A stretch of 64,000 nucleotides of DNA, from positions 248,001-312,000 of the forward strand of contig NZ_FNDT01000001.1 in NCBI RefSeq assembly GCF_900099735.1, written 5' to 3'. The DNA is from Arthrobacter subterraneus (GTDB lineage Bacteria > Actinomycetota > Actinomycetes > Actinomycetales > Micrococcaceae). Made by a program: the position numbers and the translations under genes. This document shows, piece after piece, positions 11,245 through 20,945 of this stretch (the stretch's first letter is position 1; every line of letters begins with the position of its first letter). The notes beneath the pieces are model-generated. The model saw only the letters and a program-made list of their open reading frames with translations. It did no database searches and was not told where the DNA came from.

Positions 11245-13970
11245 CCCTGTACCGGCTGCTGCACCGCCAGTTCCGGCGCTCCCGGTGGCCGTCGGTGCTG
11301 CTGGCGTCCATTGTGCTGGTGGTGTCCGCGTTGCTGTGCGCGTGGCCGCGGGCGGTGGACGCCATGTACACGGCGGACCTGCGTGAGTCCGTGGCGGAGT
11401 TGGCCGGGTCGCAGCAGGCGGTCCGCGCGTTCAGCTCCGCCTTCCCGCCGGCGGAGGACTTGAACCGCACCTTCACCGAGGCCGAGGACGGCGGCCGCAC
11501 AGCCGATGCCCTTACCGACATCCGGGAGGGCCTCGCCCAGCCACTCGCCTCCGTCCTTGGCGAGGGGCGCTGGCTTGCGACGGGAGTCGGCTCCCGGGTC
11601 ACGCCCCTGCCGGAGGGTATCCGCGAACTGATACTGAACTACGCGGCCGATATGCAGGCGCTTGAGCACCTCGAGCTCAGGGAAGGCGAGCTTCCCGGGC
11701 CTCCACCGGCGGAGTATGGCGGAGAGCCGGTGGAGATCCTGCTGTCGCAGGCCTCGGCGGAGTCCGCCCGGTGGCAGGTGGGCGAGGAACGGAACATCAC
11801 CGTCCTCCTGCGCGGCTCCGCTGACGGGGACAGCCGGGAAGTTCGGGAACAGCCCGTGGTCCTCAGCGGAACCTACGCTGCGAAGGACCCCGGTTCGCCC
11901 TACTGGAGCCTCAACAACTCGCTGCTCACGGCGGCGGAGGACTTCAACCCGGACACCGGGACGGCGGTCAATGCAACGGCCTTCATCTCCCCCGCAGCCT
12001 TCCCCTTCCTCGCGCCGGCTGTCGACCACGTGCAGACGTCCTACTGGTATCCGGTCTCCACCGATACCCTCACCGCGGGCACCGCCGGGCAGACGGCAGC
12101 CCAGCTGCGCGAATTACTCGGCACCCCGCAGCACGTTCCGGCCGCCGTTTCTCCCGGACCCACTGTGGTGTTCGGCTCGGAAACGCCTGCCGCGATGGCG
12201 GACGCTACCCAGCGGGCCGCATCCACCCACCAGATCCTGGCGCTCCTCGCGTCCGGGCCGCTGGGCGTCTGCGTGGCCACCGCAGCGCTTGCGGTACGCC
12301 TTCTCCTCGAACGACGGCGGGGCGCGCTGGCCCTCGCCTCGGCACGGGGAGCGGGTGACCTGCAGTTGCGCGGTGCCCTGGCACTCGACGGGCTCCTCAT
12401 CGGCGTCCCGGCCGCCGCGCTCGGTGCCCTGGCGGCGTTCCTCCTGGTGCCGGTGCCGTTCTCACCGGCGCATCTTCTCTGGCCGGTGCTGGCGGCTTTC
12501 CTGCCCGCGGTGCTGATGGCGGTGCAGCACCGTCCGGAGGTGCAGACCCGGCAGGACCTTACCTCCTCAGCACGGAACCGGTGGCGCGTGAGTGCGGAGG
12601 CCGCCGTCGTCGTGCTGGCTGTAACCGCAACCATTCTGCTCACCGGGCGCGGGCTGGTGCGGGGGTCCCTGGAGTACGGGGAGGTTGATCCGCTGCTGTC
12701 CGCGACGCCGCTGCTCATTGCGCTGGCCGTCGGCGTGCTGGTGCTACGGCTGTATCCGCTGCCGCTCCAGGAGTTCGCGCGGATCCGGCGGCGGAGTCCG
12801 GGCCTGGTGGGGTTCCTCGGGGCATCGCGTGCGGTGCGGGCGCCCGGCGCCGGGCTGGTGCCGGTGCTCGCGCTGGTGGTGGGGCTCGCCGTCGTTCTCC
12901 TCTCCGGTGTGCTGCTGTCCACGTTCCGTGAGGGTGTCACCGCTGCGGCGGAGTCCCGCGTCGGTGCGGACCTGCGGATCCAGGGGCCGCCGTTCGATGG
13001 AGACCAGGTGGAGCAGATCCGGTCGGTGGAGGGCGTCGCGTCGGTAGCGGCGGTGACGGATCTGGGGAGGCTCCGGACGGAGACGGGCGGGCGCCAGACG
13101 AAGGACGTCGATCTCCACGCCGTCAGCCCTGATGCCCTGCTGGGAGTGCAGGAGGACCTCTCCGGCGCGTTTCCTGCGGACGTGTTGAACGCCCTCTCGG
13201 AGCGCGCATCTGGGGACGCATTGCCCGTGGTGGTGTCACCGGCGCTGGAGCTCGAGGAGGGCACCACTCTTGAGCTGCGTTACCGCGGTATGTACGTGGA
13301 GGCGGAGGTAGTGGGAACCGGCCCGGCGGAAGTGGTGTTTTCCTCCTCCACCGCGTGGGCGCTGGTTGACGAGGCAACGATCGGCGCTGTGGAGGAGCGG
13401 ACGTTCCAGCCGTCAGTACTCCTGGTGGACCTGCACGACGACGCCGGCTCTGTGACGGACGCTGTCGCTGAGATCGCCGGTGGGCCGGTCCTGCAACAGA
13501 CGCCGGGGGAGCAGGTTGAGCGGGTTCTGGCGTCCGCGTCCGGGCGGGGGCTGCAGCTTGGTTTGTGGGTTGTCATTGGAGCAATGGCCGTCCTGTGCTC
13601 GCTCACGGTCGTCATGACCGCGGTGGTGAATGCGCCGGCGCGCAACCGGCTGATCGCCCTCCTGCGCACGCTCGGATTCCCACAGCGGCGGGATGGTGCG
13701 CTGATGCTCTGGGAGCTTGGTCCGATGACCGGCGCCGCGATGCTGGCGGGGACCATGCTGGGGTTGTTGCTGCCGCTCGTGATTCTGGGCGCACTCAACC
13801 TGTCAGCATTCACCGGCGGCAGCGTTGAGCCCGCGCTGGCCCTGCACCCGGGGCTGCTTCTGGGGTTGATGGCGGGATTCCTGCTGGTGGTGGCGGCGTC
13901 GGTTGTTGGCGCGGTTACTGCCGGCAGGCGGCAGCGATTGGCAGCGGTTCTTGGTGGAACGGATATCTGA
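11241..13970 (+). CDS. FtsX-like ABC transporter permease (second of two)
   Basis: The likely start is the GTG at 11241, overlapping the stop of the preceding permease. It gives VTLYRLLHRQFRRSRW and then a first membrane helix at about residues 18-38. The product is 909 residues. Long upstream extensions of this frame run antigenically nonsensical Arg/Gly-rich sequence and are rejected. The architecture repeats that of its neighbour: N-terminal helix, ectodomain, central helices near 335-500, a second ectodomain, then a C-terminal FtsX domain with RNRLIALLRTLGFPQRRD. The two permeases probably form a heterodimer served by the two ATPases downstream. The stop is 10 bases before the ATPase start. 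Confidence 0.85.
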
Positions 13971-13980
13971 GGTGGGCACA

Positions 13981-14877
13981 ATGATGACCAGTACGCAGCC
14001 GCACATCCTGTGCGAGGACGTGGTGCGGATCTTCAAGGGTGAAGGCATTGAAGTGCAGGCCCTTCAGGGTCTGAACCTGACGGTGATGCCTGGTGAGATG
14101 ACCGCCGTCGTGGGTGCATCCGGGTCCGGGAAGTCGACGCTGCTCACCATCCTCTCCGGGCTGGACCGTCCCACCGCGGGGAAGGCGCAGGTGGCTGGCG
14201 TCGACCTGCTGGGACTCAGCCGCAGGGAACGCTCGCGGTATCAGCGGGAGACCGTCGGGTTCATTTGGCAGCAGACGCCGCGGAACCTGCTGCCGTACCT
14301 GACCGCTGCGGAAAACGCGGCCCTGCCTCTGGCGATCACGGGGCGGAGGAACCCGGACGCGCGCGTCACTGAACTGCTCGAGCTGACCGGTGTGGCGCAC
14401 TGCCGGGACCGCCGTCCGGGAGAAATGTCCGGCGGGGAGCAGCAACGGGTGGCTCTCGCCGTCGCGCTGTCCAACCAGCCGAAGGTGATTCTGGCGGACG
14501 AGCCGACCGGCGAGCTGGACGAGCGCACCTCCGCCGAGGTGCTCGAGGCGATGCGGCGGGTGAATGAGGAGCTGGGCACCACCACGCTGATCGTCACGCA
14601 TGATCCCACCGTGTCGGGGCATGTGAAGCGCACGGTGCAGATCCGTGACGGCCGCTGCTCCACGGAGACCCTGCGCCGGACCGGCCTGAATAACGACGGC
14701 GATGAGCACCTGATTGCCGAGGAGTTCGCGGTGATCGACAGGGTTGGGAGGCTGCAGCTGCCGCAGGAGTTCATGGAGAGTCTGGACATGAAGGACCGGG
14801 TGCGGTTGGGGTTGGAGCCGGATCATGTGCGCGTGACGCCGGCGGACACCCGGACTGATTCGGAGGAAGCCCGATGA
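13981..14877 (+). CDS. ABC transporter ATPase with AbrB-like C-terminal tail
   Basis: This 298-residue protein is a type VII/LolD-like ATPase. The Walker A GASGSGKST is at 45-53, the signature MSGGEQQR at 149-156, Walker B VILADEP at 169-175 and the switch His in THDP at 206-209. After residue 240 it has an extra domain. The stretch AVIDRVGRLQLPQEFMESL at 250-268 and the following RVRLGLEPDHVRVTP resemble a swapped-hairpin (SpoVT/AbrB) fold. A GAGGTGGG Shine-Dalgarno sequence precedes the tandem ATGs at 13981, which decides this start over an upstream one at 13903. The gene follows the second permease after 10 bases and overlaps the next ATPase by four. Confidence 0.88.
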   Translation: MMTSTQPHILCEDVVRIFKGEGIEVQALQGLNLTVMPGEMTAVVGASGSGKSTLLTILSGLDRPTAGKAQVAGVDLLGLSRRERSRYQRETVGFIWQQTPRNLLPYLTAAENAALPLAITGRRNPDARVTELLELTGVAHCRDRRPGEMSGGEQQRVALAVALSNQPKVILADEPTGELDERTSAEVLEAMRRVNEELGTTTLIVTHDPTVSGHVKRTVQIRDGRCSTETLRRTGLNNDGDEHLIAEEFAVIDRVGRLQLPQEFMESLDMKDRVRLGLEPDHVRVTPADTRTDSEEAR

Positions 14878-15572
14878 GCGGGGCTGCTCCTGCGCTGCGG
14901 GCGGTCGGGGTAACGAAGTCGTATGGCTCCGGCGAGAGCGCTGTGCGTGCGTGCACGGACGTCTCGCTGTCCGTCCGGCCAAGCGAGTTGCTGGTGGTGA
15001 AGGGGCCTTCCGGATCCGGTAAGACGACGCTGCTGAACTGCGTCGGCGGGCTGGACGAGCCGGACAGTGGGAGTGTCTTCGTCGGGGATCTTGAGCTGAC
15101 GGCGATGCGGGAGTCCGACCGGGTGGCGCTGCGGCAGACGCACCTCGGGTTTGTGTTCCAGTCCTTCGGCCTGATTCCGATCCTCAGTGCCGCGGAGAAT
15201 GTCGAGGTGCCGATGCGGCTTGTCGGGATGCCGTCAGCCGAGCGGCAGAAACGGGTAGATGAGCTGCTGGAACTCGTGGGCCTGGCACAGCACCGTCACC
15301 AGCGGCCGGCCGAACTTTCCGGTGGGCAACAGCAGCGGGTTGGGCTCGCGAGGGCTCTGGCGAACCGGCCGAAGGTGCTGATCGCCGACGAACCCACGGG
15401 GCAGCTCGACAGCGTGACCGCCGGCGCCATGATGGATCTGGTGAGCGACCTGGTCCGCAGCCATCGGGTGGCGGCCATCGTGACCACCCATGATCCGTTG
15501 CTGGTGCAGCGTGGGGACCGGGTCCTGGAGCTGCACGACGGGCGACTGCAGCTCCCGGAAAGCGGTACGTAA
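14874..15572 (+). CDS. ABC transporter ATPase, LolD/MacB-like
   Basis: The 232-residue protein is a minimal ATPase subunit. Walker A GPSGSGKTT is at 44-52, then the Q-loop VFQSFGLIP, the signature LSGGQQQR, Walker B VLIADEPTGQLD and the switch region TTHDP. The ATG overlaps the previous ATPase stop (ATGA), so the two are translationally coupled. A pair of unequal ATPases with two unequal FtsX-like permeases suggests a heteromeric complex. No substrate-binding protein or regulator is encoded in the operon. About 160 bases without a gene follow before flp, including a short direct repeat of GCGCAAGAAAG. Confidence 0.92.
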   Translation: MSGAAPALRAVGVTKSYGSGESAVRACTDVSLSVRPSELLVVKGPSGSGKTTLLNCVGGLDEPDSGSVFVGDLELTAMRESDRVALRQTHLGFVFQSFGLIPILSAAENVEVPMRLVGMPSAERQKRVDELLELVGLAQHRHQRPAELSGGQQQRVGLARALANRPKVLIADEPTGQLDSVTAGAMMDLVSDLVRSHRVAAIVTTHDPLLVQRGDRVLELHDGRLQLPESGT

Positions 15573-15734
15573 GCGCAAGAAAGGCGCAAGAAAGAGCGCA
15601 GGAAAAGGGTCCACGGTTAGGGTTCGCGCAGGATTGGTTCAAGCCCGGTAATAACGGGGTTTTCCACTGCTAATTTTTTTCTCAGAGCTGGTGAACGCCA
15701 GCCACCAGCACCTCGTACACAGGAGAACCCCAAA

Positions 15735-15974
15735 ATGCTCGCTTCATTCTTCGCAGACACCAAGTCCATCATCAAGTCCCGCATGGGCCGCGACGAGACC
15801 GGCGCCACCGCCGTTGAGTACGGCATCATGGTTGCCCTCATCGCCGTCGTCATCATCGCAGCTGTCACCCTCCTCGGTGGCGGGCTGAAGGGCACCTTCG
15901 AGCAGGCTCAGTGCAGCATCAGCGGTAAGACCTACACTGCCGCTACCTCTACCGCAGCCTCTACCTGCCTCTAA
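15735..15974 (+). CDS. flp: Flp-family type IVb pilin
   Basis: This 79-residue prepilin is the major subunit of the tad pilus. The leader ends at Gly23 in the motif G/ATAVEYG, with Glu28 at position +5 of the mature protein, as needed for prepilin peptidase processing and assembly. A single hydrophobic helix (about 30-48) and a short Thr/Ala-rich tail with two cysteines (in QCSIS and the STCL end) follow; these could form a disulfide. AGGAG ten bases before the ATG is a good ribosome-binding site. A perfect 18-bp hairpin stands directly after the stop codon. No prepilin peptidase gene is in the window, so TadV/CpaA must be encoded elsewhere. Confidence 0.95.
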   Translation: MLASFFADTKSIIKSRMGRDETGATAVEYGIMVALIAVVIIAAVTLLGGGLKGTFEQAQCSISGKTYTAATSTAASTCL

Positions 15975-15977
15975 TTC

Positions 15978-16026
15978 ATAGTTCGCAGGCTGGGCGAGGA
16001 GAAAGCTTGCCCAGCCTGCGAACTAT
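15978..16026 (+). promoter_or_regulatory. 18-bp hairpin between flp and tadE
   Basis: The arms at 15978-15995 and 16009-16026 are perfectly complementary and enclose a 13-base loop. The hairpin begins three bases after the flp stop and has no T-run. It therefore looks like an RNA stabiliser or partial attenuator that raises pilin mRNA relative to the assembly genes, not a simple terminator. Confidence 0.75.
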
Positions 16027-16056
16027 CCCACCATCTATTACTAGGGGGCAGAGGAG

Positions 16057-16452
16057 TTGAAGGAGCGTAAAGAACGCGGTGCCGTCGCTGTCGAAATGGC
16101 GCTCCTCCTTCCGGTTCTCGTTCTGCTTCTCCTCGGCATCATGGAGTTCGGCCGGGCCTACAACGCCCAGGTGACGCTGACCAACGCTGCCCGTGAGGGC
16201 GTGCGCGTCATGGCGATTACCAATGTCCAGGCAGATGCAGTGGCTGCCGCAAAAGCAGCGGCCTCCACATTGAAAATCACCGACACCAATCCGACCTTCA
16301 CGTTCACTTTTACCCAAGGCGCAACGTCGTACACCACGTGCGCCGCTGGTCGGCAGGTAACTATGACGATGGTCTACACACTCGATTCTCTGACGGGAAT
16401 CGCCGGCCCATTCTCGATGAGAGGCAAAGGGGCGATGCAATGCGGCGGATAG
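16057..16452 (+). CDS. tadE: TadE-like minor pseudopilin
   Basis: TadE proteins are minor pilin-like subunits of the tad apparatus. The 131-residue product starts with TTG at 16057, five bases after GGGGCAGAGGAG. A charged leader KERKERG is followed by AVAVEMALLLPVLVLLLLG. This keeps a prepilin-type cleavage site after Gly8 with Glu at +5 and one membrane helix. The C-terminal part is extracytoplasmic and has two cysteines (TTCAAG and MQCGG). The last codons overlap the start of the next gene by 13 bases, so the two are probably coupled. Confidence 0.87.
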   Translation: MKERKERGAVAVEMALLLPVLVLLLLGIMEFGRAYNAQVTLTNAAREGVRVMAITNVQADAVAAAKAAASTLKITDTNPTFTFTFTQGATSYTTCAAGRQVTMTMVYTLDSLTGIAGPFSMRGKGAMQCGG

Positions 16453-17468
16453 CATCTGGGCAGGACCGTGAACGCGGCGCTGCCGCAGTCCTCGTTGCAC
16501 TTCTCATGGTCGTCCTGCTCGGGTTCGGTGCCCTCGCGGTTGATGTCGGACTTCTTTACTCCGAGAAGGCACAACTCCAGAACGGCGCCGATGCAGGCGC
16601 CCTCGGTATCGCGCAAGCGTGCGCCAAGAACACCGCGGACCCGAAGTGCGCCACTACCTCGCCACTCGCGAAGGAACTGGTGGACAAGAACTCGCTGGAC
16701 AGCCTCAGCAACGTCCAGTCGATCGCCCTGGACGTTCCGAACCGCAAGGTCACCGTCACTGCGGACCCGCTCGAGGCGGGGCGCGCTGACAATGATGTCT
16801 CGCTCTACTTCGCCGGCGTTCTCGGCATCGACTCATCTTCCGTCGTTGCAAAGTCGACGGTTGTGTGGGGCAGCCCCAGCAAGGGAACAACGCCCTTTCC
16901 GCTGGCCATCTCAAAGTGTCAGGTAACTACTCTGCTGATAGATGGCAGCCAGCAGCTTATCCAGAGCCACGGCAGCAATGCCAACGATGATTGCCCCACC
17001 ACCAGTTCAGGTGGTGATACCCCGGGCGGCTTCGGGTGGCTGGTCCAGGACCCGGGCAAATGTGGCGCCTACATTGACCTTGACCTCAACGAGAGCGGAG
17101 CTGATACCGGCAACGACGGTCCTACGAACTGCGATGCCGTCCTGAACCAGTGGGCGGCAGACATCAACGCCGGGAAGAACGTCATTGTGCTTCTTCCTGT
17201 CTTCAAATCCGTATCGGGCACAGGATCGGGAACGTCCTACGATGTGGAAGCCTTCGCTGCTTTCAAGGTGGAAGGCTGGAAGTTCGCTGGTTCAAGTACG
17301 TTGCCGCTGACATTCCGCAACAGGACGGAGTGGGCAGGGACCAACGCGTGTTCCGGTTCATGCCGAGGCATCATCGGACGTTTTATTACCTACACGGCGC
17401 TGTCCAGCGACTATGAACTGGGGCCCGTCACGCCCTATGGCGCCACTGTTGTCAAACTCACCAGCTGA
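16440..17468 (+). CDS. TadG-like pilus assembly protein
   Basis: The ATG at 16440 gives MRRIASGQDRERGAAAVLVA and a 342-residue protein. It has an N-terminal membrane helix (about 17-38) with the family pattern GFGALAVDVGLLYSEKAQLQNGADAGALG. This is the conserved Tad-secreted Flp assembly domain found at the start of TadG proteins. The remaining 280 residues face outside and contain several Cys and many Gly/Ser/Asp residues. I see no clear von Willebrand A motif, so it may be a short TadG variant. The overlap with tadE and the 28-base gap to cpaB place it in the pilus operon. Confidence 0.82.
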   Translation: MRRIASGQDRERGAAAVLVALLMVVLLGFGALAVDVGLLYSEKAQLQNGADAGALGIAQACAKNTADPKCATTSPLAKELVDKNSLDSLSNVQSIALDVPNRKVTVTADPLEAGRADNDVSLYFAGVLGIDSSSVVAKSTVVWGSPSKGTTPFPLAISKCQVTTLLIDGSQQLIQSHGSNANDDCPTTSSGGDTPGGFGWLVQDPGKCGAYIDLDLNESGADTGNDGPTNCDAVLNQWAADINAGKNVIVLLPVFKSVSGTGSGTSYDVEAFAAFKVEGWKFAGSSTLPLTFRNRTEWAGTNACSGSCRGIIGRFITYTALSSDYELGPVTPYGATVVKLTS

Positions 17469-17496
17469 TTTCAATTTCTAGTATCTGGAGCTCCCT

Positions 17497-18288
17497 GTGA
17501 AGTCCCGCCTCATCGCCGGCGTCGCCGCTATTGTCCTCGCCCTCGTCGGAGCGGTCATGGTATTTGCCTATGCCAACCGCGCCGACGCCCGTGCCGTTGA
17601 GGACCTCGAACCGGTCGACGTCCTGGTGGTTCAGGCTGAAGTTCCGGCTGGCACGCCGGTTGCGGATCTCGCCGCCTCCGTGGCAACCACCCAACTGCCG
17701 GGCAAGTCGGTCGCTGACACGGCGCTCCCCAATCTCGATAACACCGTGGGTATGGTAACCGCAGTTGACCTGGTGCCCGGTGAGCAGCTTGTGGCAGAGC
17801 GGCTGGTCAAGCCCGAAGACCTCGTGACCCCTGGGTCTGTAGAAGTTCCCGCGGGGCTGCATGAAGTATCCATCCTTGTTGAGCCGCAGCGCATCGCCGG
17901 TGGGCGGGTTGCTCCCGGTGACTACGTCGGCGTGTTCATGTCCATGGGCGCGGGCGGATCCGAAGGAGAAGAGGAAGGCGGGGAGTCCTTGGGTAGCGAA
18001 AAGTCCACCCAGCTGGTTATACCCAGAGTTCTTGTCTCGTCCGTGCAACGCGCCCCAGAGCCCGCGCCCGCCGCAGAAGGCGTGGAGATGACCGAGGAAG
18101 AAATAGCAGCAGCAGAGGCCGAGGCTCTGCCGAGCGGTTCCCTGATGGTGACCATCGCCCTCAATCCGGACCAGGCAACCCGACTGGTCTTCGCCAGCGA
18201 ATTCGAGTCCATCTGGCTCAGCAAGGCAACCGCCGCAGAAGGCGATGCGCCACCATTCATTGTCAATGACGAGGGACTGTATCGATGA
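17497..18288 (+). CDS. cpaB: Flp pilus assembly protein CpaB/RcpC
   Basis: CpaB is a membrane-anchored SAF-domain protein of tad systems. The GTG at 17497 gives a basic start (KSRLIAG), a membrane helix at about 6-27, and an SAF domain around 40-105 (VPAGTPVADLAAS, VDLVPGEQLVAERLV). The 263-residue product also has two acidic inserts, near residues 155-170 (EGEEEGGESLG) and 193-207 (TEEEIAAAEAEAL). In Gram-negative systems CpaB works with the secretin. No secretin is expected in an actinobacterium, so here it more likely supports pilus passage through the thick wall. It overlaps tadZ by four bases. Confidence 0.88.
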   Translation: MKSRLIAGVAAIVLALVGAVMVFAYANRADARAVEDLEPVDVLVVQAEVPAGTPVADLAASVATTQLPGKSVADTALPNLDNTVGMVTAVDLVPGEQLVAERLVKPEDLVTPGSVEVPAGLHEVSILVEPQRIAGGRVAPGDYVGVFMSMGAGGSEGEEEGGESLGSEKSTQLVIPRVLVSSVQRAPEPAPAAEGVEMTEEEIAAAEAEALPSGSLMVTIALNPDQATRLVFASEFESIWLSKATAAEGDAPPFIVNDEGLYR

Positions 18289-19478
18289 GCCGCTTTCTCC
18301 TCATCACGGCCGACGTCTCCTTCGAGGAGAAACTCCGCCTTGCGACGGCGGGAGCGCTGGCCGGCGATGTGCTGACCTTCAGTCCGGATCTGGTCGCCCA
18401 GCCGGAAGACGTCCTGGACCTACTGACGGTCCAGCAGCCGGAGGTGCTGGTCCTCGGGCCCGGCGTGCCGCTGGACGGTGCGGTACGCCTGGCCACCATT
18501 GTCGATGTCCGTTTCCCCAACCTGAGCATGGTGCTCGTCGCTGAGGAAAACGCCGACGTGGTGCTCTCCGCTATGCGGTCGGGCATCCGCGACGTCATCG
18601 ATCCGACGTCCGATATCCCGAGCATCAGGCTGCTGCTTGAACGCGCCTGCCAGGCCTACGCCAGCCGCCACCGCGCAGAACACGTACAGAGCGTCGCCAA
18701 GCAGGACCAGGGGATGGTAATCGGCGTCTTCTCCCCCAAGGGTGGAGTGGGCAAAACCACCATCGCGACCAACCTCGCGGTGGGGCTCGGCAAGCTCGCA
18801 CCCATGGGCGTTGTACTCGTGGACCTCGACCTGCAGTTCGGCGACGTCGCCTCCAATCTCTACCTCACGCCCGAGTACTCGGTGCTCGACGCCGTGTCAG
18901 GATCCGCAAGCGAGGACACCATGGTCCTGAAGGCGTTCCTGACGCCGCACCCGTCGGGAATCTACGCGCTGTGTGCTCCGTCAAATCCTGCCGATGCTGA
19001 CAGCATCTCGGCCGATCAGCTGGCGGTCCTCATCCAACAGTTGACCTCAGAATTCCCCTACGTGGTCATCGACACCGGGCCTGGGCTCACCGAGCACAGC
19101 CTTGCAGCGCTCGAGCAGTGCACGGACGCGGTCTGGGTTACCGGCATGGACGTCCCCAGCGTGCGCGGGTTGCGCGCAGGCCTCAACGTTCTCGGCAAAC
19201 TCGACCTTTTTCCTGAGTCCCGCCACGTTGTCCTTAATTTTGCCGATTCGAAAACCGGATTGTCGGTCCAGGACGTCGAAGCAACCCTTGGCGCACCCGT
19301 GGATATCTCGATTCCCCGCTCGCGCGGACTCTCCCTGGCCACCAATCGGGGAATACCGCTGCTCCAGAATGATGTGCGCGACCCCGCCACCAAAAAGCTT
19401 CGTGGCCTGGTCCAGCGCTTCGATCCGAAATGGCGGGCAACCAGCCAGCGCAAGCTCCACCGGAGAGTGGTTATCTGA
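18285..19478 (+). CDS. tadZ: TadZ/CpaE-like localisation ATPase
   Basis: TadZ proteins place the pilus machine at a cell site. The first 120 residues form a receiver-like domain (strand FLLITAD, later VLVLGP and MVLVAEEN) that lacks an obvious phosphorylatable Asp motif. The ParA/MinD-type ATPase follows, with the deviant Walker A KGGVGKTT at 152-159, VDLDLQFGD and VVIDTGPGL. The 397-residue length is typical. The ATG overlaps cpaB, and the stop overlaps the tadA start, giving tight translational coupling. Confidence 0.9.
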   Translation: MSRFLLITADVSFEEKLRLATAGALAGDVLTFSPDLVAQPEDVLDLLTVQQPEVLVLGPGVPLDGAVRLATIVDVRFPNLSMVLVAEENADVVLSAMRSGIRDVIDPTSDIPSIRLLLERACQAYASRHRAEHVQSVAKQDQGMVIGVFSPKGGVGKTTIATNLAVGLGKLAPMGVVLVDLDLQFGDVASNLYLTPEYSVLDAVSGSASEDTMVLKAFLTPHPSGIYALCAPSNPADADSISADQLAVLIQQLTSEFPYVVIDTGPGLTEHSLAALEQCTDAVWVTGMDVPSVRGLRAGLNVLGKLDLFPESRHVVLNFADSKTGLSVQDVEATLGAPVDISIPRSRGLSLATNRGIPLLQNDVRDPATKKLRGLVQRFDPKWRATSQRKLHRRVVI

Positions 19479-20941
19479 TGAAACTTTCGGAACGCCTGCA
19501 GCAGGCAGACCCGTCAGCCCCCGTCAAAAGCGCGCCTCCGCGTAAACCTGAACCTGCAGCGTCTGCACCGTCTGCCGGGGAAACCCCCTCGACCACCTAT
19601 CAGAGTGCCGTCGTCGTCGGCTCCCCCAGCACCGGACCGGAAACCCACGGCAGCCGTGTAGACGTTTTCGCCGGGCTGAAGCAGCGTGCGGCTGAAGCGC
19701 TTTACGAGCGTATGGGCGCCCGTTTCAGTGACTCCACCCTCAAGGAAGAAGACCTTCGCGTGGTGGCGCGCGAAGAGCTGAGCCAGGTGATTGACGCCGA
19801 GCAGGTTCCGCTCACTCCGGACGAGCGCCGCCGCCTCATTCAGGATGTCGCCGACGATGTGCTTGGCTTCGGACCCCTCCAGCGGCTGCTGGACGACGAG
19901 GACATCAGCGAGATCATGGTGAACCGGGCAGACCAGATCTACATCGAACGCCGCGGCAAACTGGTCCTCGCCGACACCCGGTTCAAGTCCGAGGAGCACC
20001 TGCGCCGGGTGATCGAACGCATTGTCTCCAAGGTCGGCCGCCGCATTGACGAGTCCTCCCCCTTTGTGGACGCGCGCCTCGAAGACGGCTCCCGTGTCAA
20101 CGCCGTGATCCCGCCGCTGGCCGTGAACGGCTCCTCGCTCACCATCCGTAAGTTCAGCAAGACGCCGCTGACGGTGCAGAACCTCATCAATTTCGGAACG
20201 CTGACCCCCGAGATGGCCGAACTGCTTGACGCGTGCGTCAAGGCGAAGCTGAACATCATCGTGTCCGGCGGCACCGGTACCGGTAAGACGACGCTGCTCA
20301 ACGTGCTCTCTTCCTTCCTGCCCCACGGCGACCGCATCGTCACCATCGAGGATGCCGTGGAGCTCCAGATCCAGCAGCAGCACGTGGTGCGCCTTGAAAG
20401 CCGGCCCCCAAACACCGAAGGCAAAGGGGCGGTCACTATCCGCGACCTCGTCCGCAACTCCCTGCGTATGCGCCCCGACCGCATCGTGATCGGTGAGGTC
20501 CGCGGCGGCGAATCCCTCGACATGCTCCAGGCGATGAACACCGGCCACGACGGCTCGCTGTCCACCGTGCACTCCAACTCTCCCCGGGACGCTGTCGCGC
20601 GGTTGGAGACCCTCGTGCTGATGGCCGGTATGGATCTGCCGCTTCGAGCTATCCGTGAACAGATAGCGTCCGCTGTTCATCTCGTTATCCAGATCTCCCG
20701 CCTTCGGGATGGCAGCCGCCGCATCACCCACGTCACCGAAATTCAAGGCATGGAGGGCGACGTCGTCACTCTCCAGGATGCCTTCGTGTTCGATTACTCG
20801 GCGGGTGTGGATTCCTCCGGCCGCTTCCTGGGCAAACCTATCCCCACCGGCATCCGCCCACGCTTCATGGAGCGCTTCGAAGACATGGGCATTACCGTTT
20901 CTCCGGCAGTGTTCGGTGCTGCGCTGACCGGCCGGAGGTAG
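19478..20941 (+). CDS. tadA: TadA/CpaF secretion ATPase
   Basis: TadA hydrolyses ATP to drive Flp pilus assembly. The start at 19478 (MKLSERLQQAD) overlaps the tadZ stop in TGATG and is preferred to an upstream GTG at 19430. The 487-residue protein has a Pro/Ala-rich N-terminus (about 1-60), then the conserved CpaF domain with DISEIMVNRADQIYIERRGK. Walker A GGTGTGKTT is at 264-272. RMRPDRIVIGEVRGGE forms the Walker B region, followed by the His box TGHDGSLSTVHSNS. All catalytic motifs are intact. Confidence 0.95.
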   Translation: MKLSERLQQADPSAPVKSAPPRKPEPAASAPSAGETPSTTYQSAVVVGSPSTGPETHGSRVDVFAGLKQRAAEALYERMGARFSDSTLKEEDLRVVAREELSQVIDAEQVPLTPDERRRLIQDVADDVLGFGPLQRLLDDEDISEIMVNRADQIYIERRGKLVLADTRFKSEEHLRRVIERIVSKVGRRIDESSPFVDARLEDGSRVNAVIPPLAVNGSSLTIRKFSKTPLTVQNLINFGTLTPEMAELLDACVKAKLNIIVSGGTGTGKTTLLNVLSSFLPHGDRIVTIEDAVELQIQQQHVVRLESRPPNTEGKGAVTIRDLVRNSLRMRPDRIVIGEVRGGESLDMLQAMNTGHDGSLSTVHSNSPRDAVARLETLVLMAGMDLPLRAIREQIASAVHLVIQISRLRDGSRRITHVTEIQGMEGDVVTLQDAFVFDYSAGVDSSGRFLGKPIPTGIRPRFMERFEDMGITVSPAVFGAALTGRR

Positions 20942-20945
20942 CGCC

